Below are positions 54,821 to 64,000 of a stretch of 64,000 bases of DNA, piece by piece. The translations under genes and the position numbers were made by a program. How positions within the stretch are numbered: the first letter of the stretch is position 1; every line of letters begins with the position of its first letter. Below the pieces are notes generated by a model. The model worked only from the letters and a program-made list of their open reading frames with translations, was not told the origin of the DNA and searched no databases. This stretch comes from Saccharothrix sp. HUAS TT1 (lineage in GTDB: Bacteria > Actinomycetota > Actinomycetes > Mycobacteriales > Pseudonocardiaceae), in contig NZ_CP160453.1 in assembly GCF_040744945.1 (NCBI RefSeq), forward strand, positions 4,154,001-4,218,000, written 5' to 3'.

Positions 54821-56317
54821 TCACCCGCGGCCGGGGGCGGGGCTGCGCATCACCACCAGGTCGCCGTGCCCGCCGTAACCCAGCACGGGCTCGGCGTACT
54901 GCGTGCCGTCGAACGTGATCATCCACCACTCGCGGCCGACCGGCAGCAGCACCGGGTGGGGGATGTTCGTGCCGTAGGGCGCGTCCAGGGCGCCGAGCTT
55001 GCGCATCGCCAGGTCGTACACCGGGTACTGCCGGGCGTCGCCGTCGCTGGCGAACACGTACCACCGGCGACCGACCCGCTGGATGATCGTCCCCTCGGTC
55101 TGGTCCACGGTGTCGTCCGCGCCGACCAGCCGGGTCGCGGTGTAGTCCGCGCCGCGGGCCGAGACGGCGAGCGCCGGGTGGAAGACGAACGCGGGCTGCT
55201 GCGCCTCGCTCTCCACGAACGCCAGGTGCCAGCGGTCGTCGATCCGGGTCAGCGCCGGGTCCCAGGAGCTGACCGCGGTGGGCAGCGGCAGCCGCTCGGT
55301 GCGCAGGACGTGCACGCCGCTCAGGACGTTCGCCCTGGTCGTGGTGTGCCTGATGTGCACGCCCTGGAACGCGAAGTCGCCCCACGAGCTCATCAGCAGG
55401 ATGAACCGGCCGGTCCGGTCGTCGTACACGACCTGGCCCGCGTGGTCGCCGAGCACGACGCCGTCGCGCTCGAAGAACAGCACCGCCACCTGCTCCAGCC
55501 GGGACGGGTCGGCGAGGTCGAGCGTCCACACCGCCCAGTGCGCCTGCTGGAAGAAGCCCAGCCCGGCGTTGGTCATGGTCAGGTACAGCTTGCCGTCGCG
55601 GATGAACGGCCTGCCGTCGGCGTGCTGCACGACGTGCGGGTCGCGCACGCCGGCCTGGCCGAAGTAGCCCGCCCGCACCCGGCCCAGCCGCACGTCGCCA
55701 CCGCGCCCGCCGTAGGCGTAGTCGAGGGCGCCGAGCACCGCCGGCACCCGCAGGTCGACCAGCGCGCGCACGCCGTCCCGCTCGGTCAGCACCGGCTGCC
55801 AGCCCGCGCCGGTGCCGGTGGGGTCGACCAGGACGGTGACCGCGTTCTCGTTGACCACCACGGCGAACCGGAACGCGCCGGTCACCCGCACCTCGGCGGA
55901 CTTCACCACGGTGGTCGTGCCGCCGGTGGTCACCTCGATGGCGGCCCGGCCGGCGGTCACGTCGAGCGTGCCGAGCACGGACGTCGCGCCGCCCGCCAGG
56001 CCCGCCACCACGACGCCCTCGGCCCGCTGCACCTCCACCAGCACCGACCCGAACGGCGCGCGCGGCCGGACGCCGGTGCGGACCAGGGTGGAGGCGGCGG
56101 CGGGCGGCGCGATCGCGCTGTCGTACTGCACGAACCGCGGCGCGACCAGGTCGAACGGGCGGTGCTTGTGGAAGACCTCGAAGTGCAGGTCGAACGGGGT
56201 GGCGGCGGGCGAGCCCATCGCCGGCACGGTGCCGAGCAGCGCCGAGAGCGCCCCGACCGCGCCCGCCGTCCCAGCGTGGCGGAGCAGCGTGCGCCGATCC
56301 AGATCCCGTGCCGTCAT
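54821..56317 (-). CDS. Tat-exported five-bladed beta-propeller protein (GH43/GH32-like fold)
   Basis: A 498-residue secreted protein. The N-terminus RDLDRRTLLRHAGTAGAVGA is a twin-arginine signal, cleavage about residue 36. Residues about 60-200 form a beta-sandwich-like part, and 210-498 resemble five-bladed propellers of glycoside hydrolases: VRDPHVVQHADGRPFI, SSWDPALTRIDDRWHLAFVE, DQTEGTIIQRVGRRWYVFAS with repeating D-P, W-D-P and E-G turns. Catalytic acids cannot be assigned. It may hydrolyse or bind a polysaccharide. No sugar-transport genes are adjacent. Confidence 0.7.
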   Translation of the reverse strand: MTARDLDRRTLLRHAGTAGAVGALSALLGTVPAMGSPAATPFDLHFEVFHKHRPFDLVAPRFVQYDSAIAPPAAASTLVRTGVRPRAPFGSVLVEVQRAEGVVVAGLAGGATSVLGTLDVTAGRAAIEVTTGGTTTVVKSAEVRVTGAFRFAVVVNENAVTVLVDPTGTGAGWQPVLTERDGVRALVDLRVPAVLGALDYAYGGRGGDVRLGRVRAGYFGQAGVRDPHVVQHADGRPFIRDGKLYLTMTNAGLGFFQQAHWAVWTLDLADPSRLEQVAVLFFERDGVVLGDHAGQVVYDDRTGRFILLMSSWGDFAFQGVHIRHTTTRANVLSGVHVLRTERLPLPTAVSSWDPALTRIDDRWHLAFVESEAQQPAFVFHPALAVSARGADYTATRLVGADDTVDQTEGTIIQRVGRRWYVFASDGDARQYPVYDLAMRKLGALDAPYGTNIPHPVLLPVGREWWMITFDGTQYAEPVLGYGGHGDLVVMRSPAPGRG

Positions 56318-56398
56318 CGGACCTCCTCGGACTCCTGCCGGTACTTGTCAACCATGTGTTACAGGCAGGCGTGAGGAAGTGTCCATAGGCCGTCCGGC

Positions 56399-57008
56399 TC
56401 AGCGGGCGCCCTCCGCGACGAGGAGCACGAGCTTGCCGCCCGCGTGACCCGAGGCGCTGACCCGGTGCGCCTCGGCGGCGTCGGCCAGCGGGAACGTGGC
56501 GGCCACGGTGGTCACCGGCTCGCCGCGCGCGGCCGGCTCCGCCGGCTCGGCCAGGCGTTCGGGAGACCGCTGCTGCGGGCCGCCGGAGAACGTCACGCCC
56601 AGCTCCGCGGCGGCGTCGTCGGCGATGGTGACGATGCGGTCGACGCGCCGTGCAGGAGCAGCGTCCCGCCCGGCTCGGCGCCGAGCAGGCCCAGCACGCG
56701 GTCGGCGGTCTCGACGGCGACGGGCAGCGCCGCGGCGTGCTCCCAGGGCAGGCCCCGGACTTGGGGGCGAACGTCGTGACCAGCGCGTACTCGGCGCACG
56801 CCCCGGGGTCGGCCCAGCCGAGGACCGGATCGCCGACCGACGCGCCGGTGACGTCAGGGCCGACCGCGTCGACCACGCCCGCCACCTCGGAGCCCAGGAC
56901 TGTCGGCAGCGGGATCCGGACCTGGCCGGGGCCGGGCTCGGGCCGGTCGACGTCGTCCGGGCGCAGTTCCCCGGGGCCGCCGAAACGGCTCAGCACAACG
57001 CCTTTCAC
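56399..57008 (-). pseudogene. Zinc-type quinone oxidoreductase, triply damaged relic
   Basis: Three frames together give pieces of a medium-chain dehydrogenase/reductase. Frame 1 (from GTG 57008): VVLSRFGGPGELRPDD, then directly LPTVLGSEVAGVVDAVGPDV, lacking about 25 usual residues. Frame 2: LPWEHAAALPVAVETADRVL and GLLGAEPGGTLLLHGA. Frame 3: VDRIVTIADDAAAELGVTFS through TVAATFPLADAAEAHR and KLVLLVAEGAR with the stop at 56399. The whole G-x-G-x-x-G NADPH segment between frames 2 and 3 is missing. It stands divergently 100 bp from a TetR gene. Clear pseudogene. Confidence 0.82.
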
Positions 57009-57088
57009 CACGGTGTCCCACCTTCGAGCCACGGCCGGCGGTCGCGGGTCCGAGCGCGCCGGCGAGGTCGCGTTCCGGTCGGTCCGAC

Positions 57089-57102
57089 CGGACTACAGTC
57101 CG
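57089..57102. promoter_or_regulatory. TetR operator overlapping a leaderless -10 box
   Basis: CGGACTACAGTCCG, an inverted repeat CGGAC-N4-GTCCG. It contains TACAGT, which ends eight nucleotides before the TetR ATG at 57108 and would be the -10 element of a leaderless transcript. Repressor bound here would cover the promoter. Confidence 0.7.
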
Positions 57103-57107
57103 CCCCC

Positions 57108-57728
57108 ATGACGGACATGCACCACCTGGAACCGGCCCGGTCGCGCGAGTCCCCGCCGCGGGAGCGGGCCGACGCGGCGCGCAACCGGGCCAGGATCCTC
57201 GACGTCGCGGCCCGGCTGTTCGCCCGGGACGGCGTCGCGGACGTGTCGATGGACCAGATCGCCGGCGAGGCCGGGGTGGGCAAGGGGACGCTGTTCCGCC
57301 GCTTCGGCGACAAGGCGGGTTTGGCTTCGGCCCTGCTGGGCGCGCGCGAGGAGGAGTTGCAGGGCGCGATCCTCAACGGGCCGCCGCCGCTGGGGCCGGG
57401 CGCGCCGGCGGGGGAGCGGCTGATCGCGTTCGTGACCGCCTACGCGCGGTTCCTGGAGGCCAACCTCGACCTCGTGCGGCTGTCGGAGACGGCCAGCCCC
57501 GGCGCGCGCTACCGGACCGGCGCGTACCGGTTCTGGCGGCTGCACGTGCGCGTCCTGCTGGCCGAGGCGCGGCCGGACCTCGACGTGGACTACTTCGCGC
57601 ACGCGCTGCTCGCCCCGCTGGCCGCCGACCTGCGGCACGCGACCGCCGACGCGTTCACCGCCGAACGCGCCGCCGCCGACGTCGGCCACCTGGCCCGACT
57701 GGTCCTGACGGGTCGGATCGTGGCGTGA
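57108..57728 (+). CDS. TetR-family transcriptional regulator
   Basis: A 206-residue regulator with the head VSMDQIAGEAGVGKGTLFRR and FGDKAGLASALLG. It carries the TetR_C-like domain seen in repressors of quinone- or azo-dye-responsive enzymes. ATG 57108 without ribosome-binding site but with TACAGT upstream. Operators before it and before the azoreductase gene (identical CGGAC-N4-GTCCG sites) show the likely regulon, which probably also included the ruined oxidoreductase on the other side. Confidence 0.9.
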   Translation: MTDMHHLEPARSRESPPRERADAARNRARILDVAARLFARDGVADVSMDQIAGEAGVGKGTLFRRFGDKAGLASALLGAREEELQGAILNGPPPLGPGAPAGERLIAFVTAYARFLEANLDLVRLSETASPGARYRTGAYRFWRLHVRVLLAEARPDLDVDYFAHALLAPLAADLRHATADAFTAERAAADVGHLARLVLTGRIVA

Positions 57729-57748
57729 TCGGGGTCTCCGCGCAGAAC

Positions 57749-57791
57749 CGGACCGCAGTCCGCTAAAGTGGTGCAAGCGGACCGCAGTCCG
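57749..57791. promoter_or_regulatory. Two TetR operators flanking the azoreductase promoter
   Basis: CGGACCGCAGTCCG occurs twice (57749-57762 and 57778-57791), 29 bp apart, with TAAAGT between them as possible -10 element. Same palindrome as at 57089. Confidence 0.75.
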
Positions 57792-57819
57792 CTTCTGTTC
57801 CGCGATGGAGGACCCGGCC

Positions 57820-58455
57820 ATGACGACCCTGCTGCACATCTCCGCGTCACCGAGGGGCGAGCGCTCGGAGTCGCTGTCGATCGCCCGCACGTTCCTCGAC
57901 GCCTACCGGGCGGCGCACCCCGACCACGCGGTCGAGGAGTTCGACCTCTGGGACGGCACGCTGCCGCCGTTCGGCCCGGAGGCCGTCGCCGCCAAGATGG
58001 AGGTGTTCGCGGGTCGACCGGCCGCCGGCGCGGCGTGGGAAGCGGTGACCGGCACGTTCGCCCGCTTCGCCGCCGCCGACGCGTACCTGTTCACCGTGCC
58101 GATGTGGAACGCGGGCGTGCCCTACGTGCTCAAGCAGTTCGTCGACGTCGTGAGCCAGCCCGGCCTGGCGTTCTCGTTCGACCCCTCGCGCGGTTACTCG
58201 GGCCTGCTGGAGGGCAAGCGGGCCGCCGTCGTCTACACCAGCGCGGTGTACGGCGACGGCCGCGACCCGGCCTTCGGCGCGGACTTCCAGCGGCCGTTCT
58301 TCTCCGGCTGGCTGCGCTGGGCCGGCATCACCGACCTGACCGAGGTCGAGTTCCGCCCGAACCTCGCCACCGCCGACGCCGGGCAGCGGCGCGAGCGGGC
58401 CCACGACGCCGCCGCGACCGCCGCCGGGAACTTCTGGGCCGACTCGACCCGGTGA
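57820..58455 (+). CDS. FMN-dependent NADH-azoreductase / NAD(P)H:quinone reductase
   Basis: A 211-residue flavodoxin-like reductase. LLHISASPRGERSESLSIAR is the FMN phosphate loop, and YLFTVPMWNAGVPYVLKQFV the second FMN-binding segment, both diagnostic for AzoR. It reduces quinones and azo compounds by two electrons. ATG 57820 follows GGAGGACCC. Controlled by the TetR protein encoded just upstream. Confidence 0.92.
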   Translation: MTTLLHISASPRGERSESLSIARTFLDAYRAAHPDHAVEEFDLWDGTLPPFGPEAVAAKMEVFAGRPAAGAAWEAVTGTFARFAAADAYLFTVPMWNAGVPYVLKQFVDVVSQPGLAFSFDPSRGYSGLLEGKRAAVVYTSAVYGDGRDPAFGADFQRPFFSGWLRWAGITDLTEVEFRPNLATADAGQRRERAHDAAATAAGNFWADSTR

Positions 58456-58478
58456 CGACGGCCTGAGCGGTCGGGCGC

Positions 58479-58621
58479 GCCCTCGACGTCGCCCACCCCG
58501 CGCGGCCAAGGGCCTGGAGTTCGACGCGGTCGTGGTGGTGGACCCGGAGCTGATGACGCCCGCCGAGCGGTACGTGGCCCTGACCAGGGCCACCCAGCGG
58601 CTGGTCGTGCTCCGGAGCTGA
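58479..58621 (+). pseudogene. UvrD/HelD-like helicase C-terminal relic
   Basis: From about 58502 one frame reads AKGLEFDAVVVVDPEL, then ERYVALTRATQRLVVLRS and stop. K-G-L-E-F-D and Y-V-A-L-T-R-A-x-x-x-L are motifs V and VI of superfamily 1 helicases such as HelD. A few upstream residues (ALDVAHP) lie in another frame. The remaining 600 or more residues are absent, so this is a deletion remnant. Confidence 0.7.
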
Positions 58622-58715
58622 CCGGGGGCGCTTCGGAGCCCCCGGCCGGTGCGGCCACCCCGTCGGCGGCGCGACCCCGCGTCGGAGCCGCGCCACCGGC
58701 GCCGGGGGCCGCCGG

Positions 58716-60296
58716 TCAGTCCACGAGGGTCGCGGCCAGCGCGGCCCGGCGGAGCTTGCCGATGCCCGTCTTGGGCACCTGCTCCCTGGTCACCGGCACG
58801 ACCCGGTGCACGGGCACGTCCATCCGCTGGGCGATGTGGTCCACGATCCGCCACGACTCCGCGTCGGACCCACCGCCCGACCGGGGGTGGTAGAAGATCA
58901 CCAGCCCGCCGGGCACCGTGCAGGCGACCGTGTACGACGGGGCGACGAACGGCAGCTCCTCGACCGCCGCCTCGATCTCGTGGCCGAAGTACCCGACCCC
59001 CTCGACCTCGATCACGTCGTCCACCCGGCCGGTGACGGTCAGCACCCCGTCCCGCAGGTAGGCCAGGTCGCCGGTCTTGAACCAGCCGTCCGCGGTGAAC
59101 GACTGCCGGTTCTGCTCGGGGTTGGCGTAGTAGCCCGGCATGATCGGCAGCCCGGTGGCCTGCAGGCGGCCCTCCACGCCCTCGGGCACCACGGCGCCCG
59201 CCGCGTCCACCACCCGCAGCGACAGGCCGGGGTGCGGCGTGCCCACCGGGATGAACCGGACCTCCTCGTCCATCCCCTTGGGGTACACGCAGTCCACGAC
59301 ACCGGCCGTCGTCTCCGACATCCCCCACCCGGGGTGCATCGCGGTGGGCGGCAGGCCGAACGGCGCCAGGAGGTCCAGGAAGCGGTTGGCCACCCTCGCC
59401 TTGATCGGCTCGCCGCCGTTCATGATGTACCCGAGGCGGCTCAGGTCCCACGACCGCGCGGCGACCTCGTCGGCCCGGTCCACGACGAGGCCGAACGCGA
59501 AGTTGGGCGCCCACGTGGTGTCGCAGCGGTGCTCGCTGATCGCGTCCAACCAGCGCAGCGGGTCGGCCAGCACCCAGTCGATCGGGGCGTGGACCTGGTG
59601 GCAGCCGAGGAAGACGTCCCGCGCGTGGAACATGATCAGGCCGCCGACGTGGTCCAGCGGCATCCAGTTGAACGTCCGGTTGGCCGACGACAGGCCGCGC
59701 ACCGCCGCCGTGGCCGCGGATCGGCTGACGATGTTGCGGTGGGTCAGCGCGACGGCCTTCGGGAGGCCCGTGCTGCCCGACGTCAGCAGCAGCACGGCGG
59801 GGGAGTCCGGCTCGGCGCGGTGGAACGAGGTCGCGGGGTCGGCGGCCCGCAGGTCGTCCACCGTGCCGAGGTACGACGTCCGGAACTGCCGGTCGGCGAT
59901 CACCCAGGCGTCGCCCAGCACGCCCCACATGCCCTCCAGCAGCTGGGCGGCGTCGAACGGGCTGTTCGGCGGGGGAGAGGTGGTCACCGGCACGGGGACG
60001 TACCCGCCCAGGACGCACGCCCAGAACGCGGCGAGCAGGTCGGGCGCGTGGTCGAGCTGCATCAGGACCTTCGCGCCCGGCCGCACGCCCGCCGACCGGA
60101 TACCGGTCAGCACGCGGGCGGCGTCGGCCAGCAGGTCCGCGTAGGACTGCTCCGCGCTGCCGGTCGATCCGATGTGGACGATCCCGCCGGTGCCCGCCTC
60201 GGCGGAGCGCACCAGCACGTCCACCAGGGTGGCGTCCGCGGGTTCCGGGAGCGGGCCGCCGTCGGCCACGGCAAGGGTTTCGAGGGTGTTCGTCAT
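58716..60296 (-). CDS. Fatty-acyl-AMP-ligase-like AMP-dependent synthetase
   Basis: A 526-residue adenylating enzyme. Motif A3 LLLTSGSTGLPKAVALTHRN, A5-type GWGMSETTAG, A7 GWFKTGDLAYLRDG, A8 GRVDDVIEVEGVGYFGHEIE and A10 lysine in KTGIGKLRRAALAA are complete, so it should activate a carboxylic acid as acyl-AMP. The overall pattern (FNWMPLDHVGGLIMFH) matches fatty-acyl-AMP ligases that feed polyketide or peptide synthetases rather than CoA ligases; no carrier protein or synthase is adjacent. ATG 60296 follows GGAGGACCC. An AraC regulator lies 155 bp upstream on the same strand. Confidence 0.87.
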   Translation of the reverse strand: MTNTLETLAVADGGPLPEPADATLVDVLVRSAEAGTGGIVHIGSTGSAEQSYADLLADAARVLTGIRSAGVRPGAKVLMQLDHAPDLLAAFWACVLGGYVPVPVTTSPPPNSPFDAAQLLEGMWGVLGDAWVIADRQFRTSYLGTVDDLRAADPATSFHRAEPDSPAVLLLTSGSTGLPKAVALTHRNIVSRSAATAAVRGLSSANRTFNWMPLDHVGGLIMFHARDVFLGCHQVHAPIDWVLADPLRWLDAISEHRCDTTWAPNFAFGLVVDRADEVAARSWDLSRLGYIMNGGEPIKARVANRFLDLLAPFGLPPTAMHPGWGMSETTAGVVDCVYPKGMDEEVRFIPVGTPHPGLSLRVVDAAGAVVPEGVEGRLQATGLPIMPGYYANPEQNRQSFTADGWFKTGDLAYLRDGVLTVTGRVDDVIEVEGVGYFGHEIEAAVEELPFVAPSYTVACTVPGGLVIFYHPRSGGGSDAESWRIVDHIAQRMDVPVHRVVPVTREQVPKTGIGKLRRAALAATLVD

Positions 60297-60450
60297 GGGT
60301 CCTCCAACGCGACCGGCGAAATGGCCGGCACAGGTGGGTGTCAACCGCGAACGATCGCCCGGCGCACTACCGGACGACTCCTGTCGGATTTCCCTCACGC
60401 GGTCGGGTGAGGTTTTTGTTCTTTCGGTGGTGCGGGACGGCGGCTCGCGG

Positions 60451-61440
60451 TCAAGCGACGCCGGCCTGCAGCATGTTGCGGAGTTCCCGGGGAGTCACGC
60501 CGTAGCGGAGGCGGAACTGCCGGCTGAAGTGCGACGCGTTGGGCAGGCCCCAGCGCGCGCCGATCGCCGCGACGGACAGGTGCCGCTTCGCCAGGTCGCA
60601 CAGGTCGGCGTAGCACTGCTCCAGCCGCTTCTCCCGGATCCACCGGGCCGGGCTGGTCCCCTTGTCGGCGAACAGCTGTTGCAGGTGGCGCACCGACACG
60701 TGGTTCGCCTGGGCGAGGTCGTGCGGGGTCAGCTCGAAGTCGCCCAGGCGCGCCTCGCCGTGCCGCATGACCTGGGCGAGCAGGTCACCGCGACCGCACG
60801 CGGACTCGTCGGCCCGGTTCTCCAGCCACTGGGCGAGCAGCATGCCCAGCAGGTTGACGAAGCTCGCGCCGATCAGGTCCGTGATGTCCTCGTGCAGGTC
60901 CTCCAGGCAGTCGCCGAACCCGGACAGCGTGTGGCGCACCACCGCGGCCAGCCCCGGCTCGCAACCCCACGGCTGCGCGGTGACGCTCTTGGTGTCGACG
61001 GCGCGTGCGCGCAGCGACGCGTGCGGCACCCGGACCGCCACCAGCGAGAACCGCTCGGTCATGGTCAGCGTGAACGCCCGGCTGCTGTCGAAGCAGATCA
61101 GGTCGCCGGCGCACGCCGTGGCCTCCCGGCCGTCCTGCGCCAGGGTCGCGGACCCGGTCAGGACCAGGCAGAAGTGCACGTGCCCGGCGCCGGTCGCCGG
61201 GCGCGCGACCACCGCGTGCGGCCCCGCCCGGACGGTGCGGACCGCCGCGGCGCCCAGCGCGCCGGTGCGGGTGCCGCCCCGTCGGCTGCCGGCGCCGTCG
61301 ACCCGGACCCGCACCGGCGCCCGCACGAGGTCGTCCCAGATGGCGCACAGGTCCTCGGTCTTCACCACGACGTTGCCCGCGGGCCATCGGGAATCAGCGT
61401 CAGGCGCTGAGCATAACTCGGGTTCCGTTTTTTCTCTCAT
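60451..61440 (-). CDS. AraC-family transcriptional regulator
   Basis: A 329-residue regulator. Residues about 60-170 form the cupin-like AraC-binding-2 domain (VHFCLVLTGSATLAQDGREA, GDLICFDSSRAFTL); the C-terminal 100 residues are the double helix-turn-helix (LAQANHVSVRHLQQLFADKG and VAAIGARWGLPNASHFSRQF). The first 25 codons are less GC-rich than the rest. It probably activates the acyl-AMP ligase gene downstream. The same C-terminal signature occurs in the partial AraC gene at the window end. Confidence 0.9.
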   Translation of the reverse strand: MREKTEPELCSAPDADSRWPAGNVVVKTEDLCAIWDDLVRAPVRVRVDGAGSRRGGTRTGALGAAAVRTVRAGPHAVVARPATGAGHVHFCLVLTGSATLAQDGREATACAGDLICFDSSRAFTLTMTERFSLVAVRVPHASLRARAVDTKSVTAQPWGCEPGLAAVVRHTLSGFGDCLEDLHEDITDLIGASFVNLLGMLLAQWLENRADESACGRGDLLAQVMRHGEARLGDFELTPHDLAQANHVSVRHLQQLFADKGTSPARWIREKRLEQCYADLCDLAKRHLSVAAIGARWGLPNASHFSRQFRLRYGVTPRELRNMLQAGVA

Positions 61441-61902
61441 GACGCTCGGTGCTCCCCCAGAATATGTTCGATACCCAATCGTGAAAAGTTCGGCGTCCGA
61501 ATTCGACCGGTAGGCTACCGGCGCGGTTCGATTTCCGGCAATTCCCTGGTTCGGGAGTTCGTAATCGGCCGGTCGATTCCTCCGGAAGCGTTCGGACGCG
61601 GTCCGGGCGCGATCGGGAACCCGGTCGGCGCCCCCGCCCGACCGGTGATCCGCACCGCACCGCTTTCACCGCACCGCTTCACCGGAACGGCGTGCCGCCC
61701 ACACCGGTGGCGGGCGATCGGGCCCACCGGTCGCGGGCAGGCCGGGGTGGCCGACGTCCGCGGCCGGGCGCCGGGGGTGGCCGGCGCCCGTCGCGTCGTC
61801 GGCACGGGGGTCGCGCGGGTGGTGACCCGCGTCGGACCCGCGCCGTCGGCGACCGGTCGGTCGTTCGTCCGTGTTCCACGTGCCCGCACCGCCGAACGCG
61901 GG
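61441..61902. other. Regulatory gap without gene
   Basis: A 462-bp region between two minus-strand genes. Its first 130 bp are unusually AT-rich for this genome (GAATATGTTCGATACCCAAT) and carry the AraC promoter; inverted repeats CCGGTA-GGC-TACCGG (about 61508-61522) and AATCG-N6-CGATT are visible there. The remaining GC-rich part has no supported gene or clear terminator. Confidence 0.5.

Positions 61903-64000
<2,098 letters not shown>

Noticed and set aside
61515..61889. 124-codon minus-strand frame in the 61.4-61.9 kb gap
   Set aside because: Composition is Arg/Pro/Thr-rich as expected for non-coding high-GC sequence; no start signal and no motif.

Overview
The window is high-GC DNA (GC- or CG-ending codons nearly everywhere, frequent GTG starts) from a filamentous actinomycete. 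The gene content (mycothiol-type isomerase remnant, MbtH, snapalysin, SSI-type protease inhibitor, PadR/TetR/LacI/AraC regulators, MT0933-like antitoxin, IdeR-type iron boxes) fits the Pseudonocardiales (Saccharothrix/Actinosynnema/Lentzea-like). That placement is inferred from family knowledge and was not searched.

Layout. 1-9 kb: end of a MocR-type regulator, a squalene-cyclase-like protein, a broken alpha/beta hydrolase, a class V aminotransferase, an acetoacetate-decarboxylase-like protein, a LacI remnant, a large Ski2-like helicase and a secreted-type phosphodiesterase. 9-17 kb: a CtpE-like P-type ATPase divergent from a phosphoketolase-acetate kinase operon, then a membrane-anchored solute-binding protein without transporter genes. 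17-24 kb: a small secreted acidic protein, a methyltransferase-TetR pair with clear operators, a streptomycin-kinase-like phosphotransferase, pirin, an M15-like peptidoglycan-binding protein, and several small proteins. 24-31 kb: a signalling block with an RsbW-like kinase, a STAS antagonist, a 1480-residue soluble poly-HAMP hybrid histidine kinase and a divergent SpoIIE-type phosphatase.

31-36 kb: a tightly overlapping pcaHGBDC operon for protocatechuate degradation to 3-oxoadipate, closed by a long hairpin. 36-41 kb: a DUF3618/holin-like/helical envelope cluster, an SSI inhibitor, MOSC, a 34-bp tandem repeat array, LacI and MBL proteins. 41-47 kb: an iron-regulated siderophore segment (heterodimeric ABC transporter, ornithine/lysine N-hydroxylase, MbtH) without its NRPS. 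47-54 kb: snapalysin, a PadR-flavin monooxygenase pair, a STAND (NB-ARC-like) ATPase with a short amyloid-like N-terminal motif, a GNAT/TetR pair, and a TetR/DUF4267 pair with palindromic operators. 54-64 kb: methyltransferase, Tat-exported beta-propeller, a triply damaged oxidoreductase, TetR-azoreductase, a helicase tail relic, an orphan fatty-acyl-AMP-ligase-like enzyme with an AraC regulator, and an AraC-gap-PNPOx-like operon cut by the window end.

Recurring themes: many genes lack a Shine-Dalgarno but have TANNNT 7-8 nt before the start (leaderless promoters); at least five gene relics lie among intact genes; and a CTAGC-N3-GCTAG palindrome pair with identical 18-bp spacing occurs at both 2.1 kb and 53.5 kb. 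The most novel candidates are the amyloid-motif STAND protein (49.7 kb), the AraC-gap-flavoprotein operon next to the acyl-AMP ligase (58.7-64 kb), the half-degenerate ABC heterodimer, and the anchored orphan solute-binding protein.
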